Source of the DNA: Betaproteobacteria bacterium
Lineage (GTDB): Bacteria > Pseudomonadota > Gammaproteobacteria > Burkholderiales > Burkholderiaceae_C
Reading direction: 5' to 3'
Assembly: GCA_024641925.1 (NCBI GenBank)
Contig: JAHECB010000013.1
Location: 1-35,183, forward strand
Length of the DNA: 35,183 nt
The position numbers and the translations under genes were made by a program. Each line of letters opens with the position of its first letter. The stretch's first letter is position 1. The notes below the pieces were generated by a model that saw only the letters and a list, made by a program, of their open reading frames with translations, had not been told where the DNA came from and searched no databases. Shown piece after piece: positions 24,783 through 32,325 of the stretch.

Positions 24783-25544
24783 ATGAGCGATGAAGGCGGC
24801 GTGGCCGCGGTAGAACGCGCCCTGTCCATCCTGGATGCGTTGTCCGACGAGCGGACGTCTCTGTCCGATCTGTCCAAGAGGACGGGCTTGTACAAGAGCA
24901 CGGTGTTGCGTTTGGCGGTATCGCTGGAACGCTTCGGCTACATCCAGCGCACCGAGGACGCCCAGTACCGACTGGGCTCCAAGGTTTTGTTGTTGGGAAC
25001 GCTGTACCAGCGCCACTTCAAGACAGGCGATATCGTGCCGCCGGAGCTTCGAAAGATGGTGCAGGAACTGCATGAAGGCGTTTCGTTTTACATCGCTGAT
25101 GGCGACCGGCGTGTCGTGCTGCACCGCATCGAGGCGCCGCGGGCCGTTCGGGACTCGGTGCATGAAGGCGACCGCTTCCCCTTGACCCATGGCGCCTCGG
25201 GCCACGTGCTGCGTGCCTTCAACGGCCAGCGCGGCGAAAAGTTCGACCTGATCCGCGAGACCATGTTTGCTGCCTCGTATGGCGAACGTGATCCTGAGAC
25301 TGCGGCCATGGCAGTGCCCGTGTTCAGCCACGGTGGAGTCCTGATCGGCGCACTGAACGTCTCGGGACCGCGATACCGGATCGAGGCACTGGGTGAAGCC
25401 AAAATATTGCCGGTCCTGTTCAAACACGCACAGACACTGACCAAGACCTTTGGTGGCGACCCGATGGCGCAGGCGTTCTCCGGCTGGCACCGGGTGCCTG
25501 CCGTTGGCGCGCGGCCCGCCGCCAAGCGCAGCGGCAAGGTCTAG
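24783..25544 (+). CDS. IclR-family transcriptional regulator
   Basis: A 253-residue regulator from ATG 24783 (MSDEGGVAAVERALSILDAL), with GGGAGAAA about 4-10 nt upstream; the 24741 start has no ribosome-binding site. The N-terminal winged helix (TSLSDLSKRTGLYKSTVLRL) is followed by the IclR effector domain (PLTHGASGHVLRAF; AAMAVPVFSHGGVLIGALNVSGP). It is divergent from the catabolic operon with a 178-nt shared regulatory region, so it almost certainly controls that operon in response to its substrate or an intermediate. Confidence 0.93.
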   Translation: MSDEGGVAAVERALSILDALSDERTSLSDLSKRTGLYKSTVLRLAVSLERFGYIQRTEDAQYRLGSKVLLLGTLYQRHFKTGDIVPPELRKMVQELHEGVSFYIADGDRRVVLHRIEAPRAVRDSVHEGDRFPLTHGASGHVLRAFNGQRGEKFDLIRETMFAASYGERDPETAAMAVPVFSHGGVLIGALNVSGPRYRIEALGEAKILPVLFKHAQTLTKTFGGDPMAQAFSGWHRVPAVGARPAAKRSGKV

Positions 25545-25564
25545 TCGGCCGGGGCCGCGGGGCA

Positions 25565-25627
25565 CCGCGCGTCGAGTCTTGACGCGCGGCTCCCTGCAAC
25601 CCGCCGCGCCCGGTGTCGGGCGCGGCG
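25565..25627. terminator. Two strong hairpins between convergent genes
   Basis: CCGCGCGTC/GACGCGCGG (25565-25573 and 25581-25589, 7-nt loop) and CGCCGCGCCCG/CGGGCGCGGCG (25602-25612 and 25617-25627, 4-nt loop) are perfect 9- and 11-bp stems. They fill the 94 nt between the ends of the IclR gene (+) and the quinoprotein gene (-). No long T-run follows either stem, but placement fits a bidirectional transcription stop. Confidence 0.6.
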
Positions 25628-25638
25628 CTCCTGCCCGC

Positions 25639-28299
25639 TTACTTGACGACCTGCACCGTGACCGTCGACGACAGTTGCTTCTGCACACCCTGGTGGATGA
25701 AGTTGGCATACAGCGTCAGCGGGACAGCATCACCCTGCGGGATGTTGTTGTCGATGTCGGCTTTCCTGAACTGCGCCACCAGCACCCGGCCATTTGAAGT
25801 GGCATTGGACGACGACGACGGAATCAGCGTCTCCGACAACGGCGTCTTGAGCACGACGCCGCCGTCGAGCTGGTAGCCCGTTGGAACCTGGAAGTGCGCC
25901 GTGACGACACCATAAACATCCGTGAAGATGCCGCTGGGCGATCCCAGGTCCAGGCGCTGGGGCGTGAAGCGCAATGCACCCGGCACGTCCTGCGGCGACA
26001 GCACCACCTCGATCTTGCCCGTGGGCCGCGGATCGGTGCAGTCGTTGAAGAAGTACTCACCCGCACGGTCGAAGGTGTACTCGAAGCTCTGACCCGGATT
26101 CAGCTTGGCATTGAACTTGCCTTCAAAGAACTGCGTTGCGCAATGCAGTTTCTGGTTGGGGAAGTTCGGGAACGTCGCCGCACCCGGGTTCAGGAACTTC
26201 ACTTTTGTGCCGACCGGCACACGAAGGTGCGCCGGGCTCATGGCGGACTGAGACGTGGAGTCGGGCGACGAGGCGATGTCCGCCGTTCTTGACGTTCGGG
26301 CCAGGTACACGGTGTTGCCCACGGTGCTGCCGTCGACGGGGCCGCCGCTGACCGGGCGGCGAATCGTCAATGGTGCCGTGGCAGGCCCTTCACTGCTGCC
26401 GGATGCCGTCTTGTAGGTACCGCCCAGCTTGAACGCCCACAACGAGTCGCCCTGGGTCACCGATCCGCCGTAGGGGTTGGTGCTCCCGGCGGCAAAGATG
26501 GCCACGTACTGTTCGCCATCGATGGTGTAGGTGATCGGACCGGCAGCGATGCCCGAGCCGGTCTGGAAGCGCCAGAGCTCCTCGCCAGAGCGCCCGTTGA
26601 GCGCGAGGAAGTTGCCATCGATCTGGCCCACGAACACCAGGTCGCTGCCTGTTGTCAGCGGGCTCTGCCCGTGCGACATGTCCAGTCCGATATGGTTGGT
26701 CCAGCGCACGGTGTTGGTGGTGGCGTCTACCGCCAGGATGCCGCCGGTCTGGTACTGGCCATAGGCCCGCTGACCGTTGGCGCCGGCGCTGCGCCAGTGC
26801 GCAACCGGGTTGGTGCCGTAGGGCACGTAGATCAATCCCAGGCTGTGGTTGAAGGCGTAGCTGGACCAGTCGGGGCCGCCGTTCTGGCTGGTTGTCGAAA
26901 GCACCGGCAGGTCCCACTGCGGGTCGTACATGCAGCCCTTGCGGTGCGTTGCGCCATAGGCCGGCGGATAGGTCACGAAGGCCTTGTCCGCGTCGAGGTA
27001 GTTGGGCTCGGTGTAGACGAGGTTACCCGCTGCGTCCGGCTGGTAGCCGTTGTAGTTGGGCACCGCACGCCAGGGGTCGCCCGGAATGTTGTTGGGGCCC
27101 AGCGCCTGCCAGACCAGACAATCCGGCAGCATCCGGGTGGGGAAGGGCTGCGTCGCCGGATTGTTCTGCCGCGAGTCCTGCGCCATGGGCTTTTCTGCGA
27201 TGGGCAGCAAAGCCTTGCCGGTTTTGCGGTCAAGCACAAAAAGGTGGCCTGACTTGCTGCCGTAGTAGATCGCCTGACGCACCTTGTCGTTGATGCGGAC
27301 GTCGGCCAGCAGCGGCGGGTGCACGTTGTCCATGTCCCAGACGTCGTGGCGGATCGACTGGTAGTGCCACTTGTAGGCACCGGTCTTCATGTCCAGTGCC
27401 ACCACCGAGTTGGCAAACAGGTTGTCTCCAGGGCGCAGTTCACCGTCTTGCGAGGAACGGCAGCTGCGCGCGTTGCCGTAGGTGACATAGGCCATGCCCA
27501 GGACGGGATCGATGGAACCGTGGATCCACGGCGTGGCGCCGCCGAGGGGCGCGCAGTAGGTGCCGTTGGGCTGCGGCGGGCCCCAGCTGTCGCCGGCATT
27601 GTGCGTGACGCCGTTGACATCGGTGAACGATTCGCCGGGGTTGGGGCCGCCGAAAAACGACCAGACGTAGGCGCCGTCGCTCGAGCGCACCGCGAACGCG
27701 GCGCCGCGGTTGCCGTCGTTGGTGTTCACGTACACCATGCCGTCGTGGTAGACGGTGGCGACCTTGGCAATGCGACCCAGCGACTCACCATTGGGGCCCT
27801 TCGGCTGCGAGACCCAAACTTCCTCGCCCGTATCCTTGTTCAAGGCGACGATGCGGTCGCCGCTGGCCAGGGTGTAGACCTTGCCGTCGCCCACCGACAC
27901 GCCACGGCGTGTGCCGCTGGTGCCATAAGCCTGCGGCTGCCACTTCCACTTGGTGGCGCCCGTGCGTCCGTCGACCGCGATCACACCGCCGATGGGCGTG
28001 TCCAGATAGATCACGCCGTCCACCACGATCGGGGTGGTTTGCTGGCCGGTGTCGTTGGTGGCCGGCGCCGCGGCCGATACATGTGACCGCCATACCGGGC
28101 CGAGCCGGCGGATGTTGGTGGGCGTGATCTGGGCCAGCGACGACGAACGCTGGTTGCCGAGATTGCCGCCGTGTGTGGGCATGTCTTGGCCGGTCGGCGT
28201 GCAGCACGACGACAGGCCTGCCACGTCACCCATGGACAGCGCAGGAACGGTGATGGCACCGGCGGCGACAAGCGCCGACGTGATGTGTCTGAGCTTCAT
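25639..28299 (-). CDS. PQQ-dependent quinoprotein dehydrogenase with C-terminal cupredoxin-like domain
   Basis: An 886-residue exported quinoprotein; ATG 28299 is preceded by GGAG. The N-terminal signal is hydrophobic; LSSCC at 29-33 could be a lipobox or an exposed Cys pair. The beta-propeller carries repeated W-motifs (VIAVDGRTGATKWKWQ; VVALDMKTGAYKWHYQ; FLALNGRSGEELWRFQ) and the catalytic/metal segment HDVWDMDNVHPP, which resembles the HHDxWDMD of membrane glucose dehydrogenases, as does GHLFVLDRKTGKALLP. After about residue 650 a cupredoxin-like domain appears (LRVPVGTKVKFLNPG; AGEYFFNDC), but the usual Cys-x-His-x-Met copper ligands read Cys-TDPRPTGK, so the copper site looks lost. A further beta-domain closes the protein. 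Substrate is probably a sugar or polyol; the electron acceptor is not encoded nearby. Confidence 0.85.
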   Translation of the reverse strand: MKLRHITSALVAAGAITVPALSMGDVAGLSSCCTPTGQDMPTHGGNLGNQRSSSLAQITPTNIRRLGPVWRSHVSAAAPATNDTGQQTTPIVVDGVIYLDTPIGGVIAVDGRTGATKWKWQPQAYGTSGTRRGVSVGDGKVYTLASGDRIVALNKDTGEEVWVSQPKGPNGESLGRIAKVATVYHDGMVYVNTNDGNRGAAFAVRSSDGAYVWSFFGGPNPGESFTDVNGVTHNAGDSWGPPQPNGTYCAPLGGATPWIHGSIDPVLGMAYVTYGNARSCRSSQDGELRPGDNLFANSVVALDMKTGAYKWHYQSIRHDVWDMDNVHPPLLADVRINDKVRQAIYYGSKSGHLFVLDRKTGKALLPIAEKPMAQDSRQNNPATQPFPTRMLPDCLVWQALGPNNIPGDPWRAVPNYNGYQPDAAGNLVYTEPNYLDADKAFVTYPPAYGATHRKGCMYDPQWDLPVLSTTSQNGGPDWSSYAFNHSLGLIYVPYGTNPVAHWRSAGANGQRAYGQYQTGGILAVDATTNTVRWTNHIGLDMSHGQSPLTTGSDLVFVGQIDGNFLALNGRSGEELWRFQTGSGIAAGPITYTIDGEQYVAIFAAGSTNPYGGSVTQGDSLWAFKLGGTYKTASGSSEGPATAPLTIRRPVSGGPVDGSTVGNTVYLARTSRTADIASSPDSTSQSAMSPAHLRVPVGTKVKFLNPGAATFPNFPNQKLHCATQFFEGKFNAKLNPGQSFEYTFDRAGEYFFNDCTDPRPTGKIEVVLSPQDVPGALRFTPQRLDLGSPSGIFTDVYGVVTAHFQVPTGYQLDGGVVLKTPLSETLIPSSSSNATSNGRVLVAQFRKADIDNNIPQGDAVPLTLYANFIHQGVQKQLSSTVTVQVVK

Positions 28300-28354
28300 T
28301 GATGGTCTCCAATGGTCAAGTCAGTGCCTGGCCGAGAACCGGACCCAGGCAGAA

Positions 28355-28370
28355 GCCTGCGTGCGCAGGC
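28355..28370. promoter_or_regulatory. Dyad upstream of the quinoprotein gene
   Basis: GCCTGCG-TG-CGCAGGC is a 7-2-7 inverted repeat 56 nt upstream of the ATG at 28299. A TTGACA-like hexamer (28396-28401, minus strand) lies just before it, but no good -10 follows. Candidate operator of low certainty. Confidence 0.25.
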
Positions 28371-28523
28371 GTTTGGACAAACGTTCAGGTGCGCTTGTCA
28401 AAGGCGCCGCCTGTCCCTGGCTGCGCAGGGCCATGACCAAGCCTTGGCCATCACCGGGTGCACAGGTGAAAGACGTGAATGGAACGGTGTTCTGGCAGCG
28501 CTCGTGATGCCTTGCGCCAACAA

Positions 28524-28546
28524 CCGCGGCGGGTCAGCCGCCGCGG
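28524..28546 (-). terminator. Hairpin after the ThuA-domain gene
   Basis: CCGCGGCGG and CCGCCGCGG form a perfect 9-bp stem with a 5-nt loop, 14 nt beyond the ThuA-gene stop. On the minus strand it is followed by TTGTTGG rather than a full T-run, so it may be partial, letting some transcription continue into the quinoprotein gene. Confidence 0.5.
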
Positions 28547-28559
28547 CCGATCGCTCAAC

Positions 28560-29567
28560 TCAGCGACAGAAGGGCAGATTGCCCATCGCCGACAGGATGC
28601 CGTTGACGATCATGCTCTTGAACTGCGCCTGGCCCGGGAAGTTCGAGCCGTCGGTGAAGGCGGCGCCGTCGTGGCCCATGGTGGTGACCCAGGAGCGACC
28701 CCCGTCGTAGTACTGGCACCAGGTGACCGGATGGAAGTCGCCATGCCCCGGGTGTGTCGTGCGGCGGGTCGCCAACGAGTTTTCGTCGACGTTGATCAAG
28801 TACTTGACCCGTGTGGGGAACGGCTCCAGGTTGTACCACTCGTCCTTGAAGGCCCAGCGTGCCGGCAAAGCGGCGGTGGAGGAGTCCTTCGACACAACCA
28901 CGGCCGTGCCATCCTGGTTCGCGCCGTGGTCGTAGTAGTTGGCGTTGCCCAGCAGGCCCTCGTACCAAGGCCAGTTGTATTCGGTGCCGAAGGCGTTGTG
29001 GATGCCCACAAAGCCGCCGCCGGCGCGAATGTACTGCCGCAGGTTGACCTTGCCCGCGTCGAGGTAAGCACTTGTGCGCGTGTTGACCGCCGCGTTCGCG
29101 TCGACGGCGGTGCCGTGTTTCCACAGCGTGTCGCGGCTGGTACTGGCGAAGATCACCGCTTTGTACTTGTTCAGACTGCTCAGGCGCGAAACGTCTTCGG
29201 TCCAGTCGACCGCAACGCCCTGTTCGCCCATCCACTGGATGATGGCGTTCTGGACGATGTGTTGGGGCGTCAGCAGGGGGTTCATTCCGCCGCCCAAGCT
29301 GGGGCCGAGATTGGCGTGACGCGGCCCAGCGGTGCGGGTGTACAGCAGCACCTTGTTCTCCCGGTTCTGCACCCAGGGGTGGTAGCACCGCGGGTCTGTG
29401 CCGCGGCACACGTTGTAAACGGGGTCGAAGTTGTCGTTTGCACCGGGCGTTGCGTGCACGCCCGTTGGCGTGGCCTCGGTGGGCTCGGCCGGTGCGGCCA
29501 TGGCGGACGTTCCGCACAGGGCCGTTGCCACGGCGGCCAGTGCCGTCTTCAGGGTGATGGGATTCAT
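28560..29567 (-). CDS. Periplasmic ThuA-domain protein
   Basis: A 335-residue protein. The ATG at 29567 (MNPITLKTALAAVATALCG) is preferred: GAGGAG sits 7 nt upstream, whereas the ATG at 29582 overlaps that ribosome-binding site. The signal peptide ends at AMA-AP. The mature part has the ThuA (class I glutamine amidotransferase-like) fold: KVLLYTRTAGPRHAN at the start, GGGFVGIHNAFGTEYNW in the middle, and HPVTWCQYYDGGRSWVTTMGH near the end. ThuA proteins are linked to disaccharide and 3-keto-sugar metabolism, and the domain is often found with quinoprotein or sorbosone-type dehydrogenases. Here a quinoprotein gene follows 260 nt downstream on the same strand. A joint role in periplasmic sugar oxidation is inferred. 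Confidence 0.82.
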   Translation of the reverse strand: MNPITLKTALAAVATALCGTSAMAAPAEPTEATPTGVHATPGANDNFDPVYNVCRGTDPRCYHPWVQNRENKVLLYTRTAGPRHANLGPSLGGGMNPLLTPQHIVQNAIIQWMGEQGVAVDWTEDVSRLSSLNKYKAVIFASTSRDTLWKHGTAVDANAAVNTRTSAYLDAGKVNLRQYIRAGGGFVGIHNAFGTEYNWPWYEGLLGNANYYDHGANQDGTAVVVSKDSSTAALPARWAFKDEWYNLEPFPTRVKYLINVDENSLATRRTTHPGHGDFHPVTWCQYYDGGRSWVTTMGHDGAAFTDGSNFPGQAQFKSMIVNGILSAMGNLPFCR

Positions 29568-29681
29568 GTCATTGCTCCTCATTGAACATCTGGGTTGGGT
29601 GGGTGGGAACCAGGGCCGAGCGACCTTTCTGCCGGCCCGCCCGACCTGGAGGTCCGGGTGTTGGCTGGTGTGTTTGCCGCA

Positions 29682-29698
29682 GTTCTGTCTAGTAGAAC
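29682..29698. promoter_or_regulatory. Inverted repeat just downstream of the ThuA promoter
   Basis: GTTCT-gtctagt-AGAAC is a 5-7-5 inverted repeat that falls about 15-30 nt past the expected transcription start. A repressor bound here would block the promoter. No regulator is encoded next to it; the IclR gene is 4 kb away. Confidence 0.35.
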
Positions 29699-29720
29699 AC
29701 TGTTATGTTTTAGTGGTTTA

Positions 29721-29748
29721 AGTATAGGGAGCCCCACCGTGATGTCAA
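29721..29748 (-). promoter_or_regulatory. Strong sigma70-type promoter for the ThuA/quinoprotein genes
   Basis: On the minus strand TTGACA (29748-29743) and TATACT (29726-29721) are 16 nt apart. The -35 box is perfect and the -10 box matches the consensus at five of six positions. It points toward the ThuA gene with a leader of about 145 nt. It is the clearest promoter in the window and lies in an unusually AT-rich patch. Confidence 0.7.
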
Positions 29749-29749
29749 T

Positions 29750-30447
29750 TACAGAAAGCTGAGGGAAAGCCCGCAAAGGGCCGCACCATCGGTGCTCGGG
29801 AAAAAAGAGGTCGAGCAGCGCTGGGGGCGGTCGACACTGGCCCAATTGCCCTCGTATTGCGATGGCTCGGCAAACACCACTGGCTGCTGTCCGGCCGCGC
29901 TGCCGCATTGGCAGAGAGCCGTTCCGACTCCCGTCTCGACTCTGGGGACGACTGTCATTACTAGTCGGCTTACGCGCGGCTGTGCGCTCCTGTCGACGAT
30001 CGACTGACGCTGCTGTTCAGGACCTGAAAACCGACCTTCCAGCGACCACAAGATGCCGCGGCGCCTGGCCTACCCGTTGGCTGACCGATGCAGAGGGGCA
30101 CGCCGCTTCAAACCGGCTACGCTCCCAAGTCATCAAGCTCGCTGATGAGTTGCCCAACTTTCAGCAGCACTCCACAGCCACAGCCATTGCGGACGGGATG
30201 TTTCTGAGTCGCGCAGATTTTGGGCTGATGCGCGATATCACGCTCATGCGCAGCGAACGTCGCGTGGCGTTCTTGGCGTTGCGCTCCAAACGGCGCTTGC
30301 CGCCGAACTCGGCGTCAGCGCGGCGGATTGTCGGCGCCGCAAGCCGAGGGTGTGATGTGATGGCGGCGCGCCAATCGTTTTGCAGCTACACGCAAGATGC
30401 CCTGTTAAACGGGCGACCGGCCCGATGTCGATGTATTGCATCGCCGG
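29750..30447. other. About 700 bp without a recognisable gene
   Basis: The + frame 29862-30515 stays open and contains a stretch that looks compositionally like real protein (LRSQVIKLADELPNFQQ; FLSRADFGLMRDITLMRSER), but no family is recognised. It runs into the antisense of the GNAT gene, so it cannot be intact as drawn. There is no plausible ribosome-binding site. It may be the remains of a gene cut by the arrival of the toxin-antitoxin pair, or spacer DNA. Confidence 0.35.
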
Positions 30448-30960
30448 CTATCCCAGCAGTTGAGCCACCAGGTGCATCGGCACAAATAGCCGGCCAGGCT
30501 GGGCCTGCAGAGTGAGGAAGCCATGGTGCCGATAAAAGGCGACAGCGCTTTCGTCGTTGGCGTCGACAACCACCGCCATCGCAGCAACTTGGCCGGTATG
30601 GTCCAGGCTGCGTTGCAGGGCGTCCAGAAGCAGATGTTCCCCAAGTCCCTGGCCCTTGGTGGAGTGATCAACGGCCATCCGGCCGAGCAGCACCACGGGA
30701 AGCTGCGGATATCGAGGCAGCTTGCGAGTCAGATTTTCCGGCAGGTCGGAAAGCGTGAGCACCGAGGCCGCCAGTATGCAGTAGCCTAAAACTCGGACGT
30801 CAGGCGGCCGGATGACAACGAGCGGCGCGGCGACTCGCTTGTCCGCGTCTTGCCGCGCCTGCTGCTTCAGGTAGCGGTTGAGTGAATCTGCACCGCAGTC
30901 GAAGGCCGTTCGGTCGTGTTGTCGGCTCAGGGCTTCGACCGTGATGCCGGTCAAGGCCAC
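30448..30960 (-). CDS. GNAT-family acetyltransferase toxin (TacT/AtaT-like)
   Basis: A 170-residue GNAT protein starting at GTG 30960. The acetyl-CoA-binding motif A is present (LLGRMAVDHSTKGQGLGEHL), and the opening CGADSLNRYLKQQARQD is typical of TacT-type toxins, which acetylate the amino group of aminoacyl-tRNA and stop translation. GYCILAASVL and AVAFYRHHGF support the family. It follows its DUF1778 antitoxin by 18 nt, the usual order. Both genes look intact. Probably a plasmid or genomic-island maintenance module. Confidence 0.9.
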   Translation of the reverse strand: MALTGITVEALSRQHDRTAFDCGADSLNRYLKQQARQDADKRVAAPLVVIRPPDVRVLGYCILAASVLTLSDLPENLTRKLPRYPQLPVVLLGRMAVDHSTKGQGLGEHLLLDALQRSLDHTGQVAAMAVVVDANDESAVAFYRHHGFLTLQAQPGRLFVPMHLVAQLLG

Positions 30961-30978
30961 GGGTCATGAGCCTGACCG

Positions 30979-31269
30979 TTAGCCGGCCTTTTGGCGATAG
31001 GCCTTGGCCGCACGCTTGAGGCGCGCGTTCGGCTCCGGTGGCTTCAGCAAAGCTTGAACAAAAGCCAACTGTTCTTTGCGCGACAGGCGGATCGATTCAT
31101 TTTCGGCAATCAGCCGGCGCGCTGCGTCTTGCGCGCTGGCGACGACAAATTCACTCATCGTGCGCCCGGAAAGCGCCGCCGCTTGCTGAAAGAGACTCTT
31201 CTGCGCCGCAGACACGCGGGCTTCAAGGCGGGCGTCACGGGCGTTGTCTGGGGTGTCTTGATTGGCCAT
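30979..31269 (-). CDS. DUF1778 (TacA-like) antitoxin
   Basis: A 96-residue protein from ATG 31269 (MANQDTPDNARDARLEARVS), preceded by GAGGAAACC; the 193-residue ORF start is rejected. The N-terminal ribbon-helix-helix (RLEARVSAAQKSLFQQAAALSGRT then MSEFVVASA) binds DNA and represses the pair. The C-terminal tail (LLKPPEPNARLKRAAKAY) wraps and neutralises the GNAT toxin, as in TacA. Autoregulation is expected; no clean operator was identified upstream. Confidence 0.9.
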   Translation of the reverse strand: MANQDTPDNARDARLEARVSAAQKSLFQQAAALSGRTMSEFVVASAQDAARRLIAENESIRLSRKEQLAFVQALLKPPEPNARLKRAAKAYRQKAG

Positions 31270-31502
31270 GGTTTCCTCGCTGTCGAAAATGCACGTCAGA
31301 TGTCCGTTCATAGCAAATGGGAGACAAACCCGTCCGCGATGGGGTTTGCGAAGCACCAGGTCAAGGGCGGGCAACGCTCGGCGTAGCGAACTCTTGACGT
31401 GGCGCGAAGCGTCAACACGCTCAAGTTCGCGTGCAGGCGGCTGCTGCAGTGGATTGCCCCCGAGCCCGTCCGGCGGCGAGGCCTTGCGTTTGCAGCCTGC
31501 CG

Positions 31503-32009
31503 CTACCGGTTGATGTCCGGGCCGCGGATGGGCTCCGGCGTCAACTGTTGAGCGATCCACCCGCGGTCCAAGCTCAAGCGGGGCAGTTCAGTCTCCCGCT
31601 GCGCAACACTCATGCGAGGCACCGCCTGCGCAGCCTCAGTCTGCATCTCGAAGTCGACAATTCGCTTGCTGTGCTCACGATCGGTCGAGTCCGGCGATGC
31701 AGCCAACGCCTTGGTGATCTCGGCCCAGGTCTTCATCGCGCCCGAGCGCGTGGCCTGTGACAACGCCTCGGCTTCGATGCCCCAATCGCGCAACTTCTCG
31801 GCAAAGGTTTCGCGCCATTGGTGCAGGTCTTTCTTGTGCGGGTTCAGGCGCTTGCCGTCGCGCCCCTCCACGCGCACGCTGACGTGAACGTGCGGATTGG
31901 CCTGGCGCGTGTGCAGCACCATCCCATGGCGGTGATTCGCCAACTCCGCTTTGGCAAATTCGTGCACCGCCTACTGCAGCACGCGGGAATCGGTGTCGGC
32001 TGGCATGGA
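31503..32009 (-). pseudogene. Relaxase (MobA/VirD2-type) remnant with an in-frame stop
   Basis: The frame 31967-31503 reads FAKAELANHRHGMVLHTRQ, then NPHVHVSVRVEGRDGKRLNP and LHQWRETFAEKLRDWGIEAEA, which is the His-rich metal-binding motif and following region of conjugative relaxases. Upstream in the same frame, SMPADTDSRVLQ continues the family pattern but is separated by a TAG at 31973-31971. The catalytic Tyr region is absent, so the protein cannot nick DNA. The stop codon and missing N-terminus mark a pseudogene from a mobilisable element. The 31270-31502 gap beyond its end holds nothing recognisable. Confidence 0.75.
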
Positions 32010-32293
32010 CGCATGATGTGGACCCACAGCAGCCGGCGACTGCTTTCTGAGTGAACGACCGGTCCAATCTGAGGCTGGAACTTCGACATTGCCGCGGCGC
32101 AAGTTCGAGTTGGGAACAGCCGTCGTTCGCGGAGGCTGGCCGAGAGTATCGTTAGATTTGCAGCAGCCGAGTGGCTTCGAGGGATGGTCGGAGGCCCCGG
32201 GCCGGTCGGCTCCAGGCGGCATGGCGATGCGGGAAGGCGAGGCCAAGCGCCGCTCAGGCGCCCATCTCTGATCTCCAGCCCTGGCGATGGCGT

Positions 32294-32311
32294 ACCCTCC
32301 TTGCGGGAGGT
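32294..32311. promoter_or_regulatory. 7-4-7 dyad upstream of the DedA-like gene
   Basis: ACCCTCC-TTGC-GGGAGGT is a perfect inverted repeat 14 nt before the ATG at 32326. The arm sequence resembles metal-responsive MerR-family (CueR/HmrR) operators, fitting the copper genes downstream, but no -35/-10 pair with the long MerR-type spacer is obvious. It could equally be an RNA hairpin near the start codon. Confidence 0.3.
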
Positions 32312-32325
32312 TGGTCCAAAGGCTC

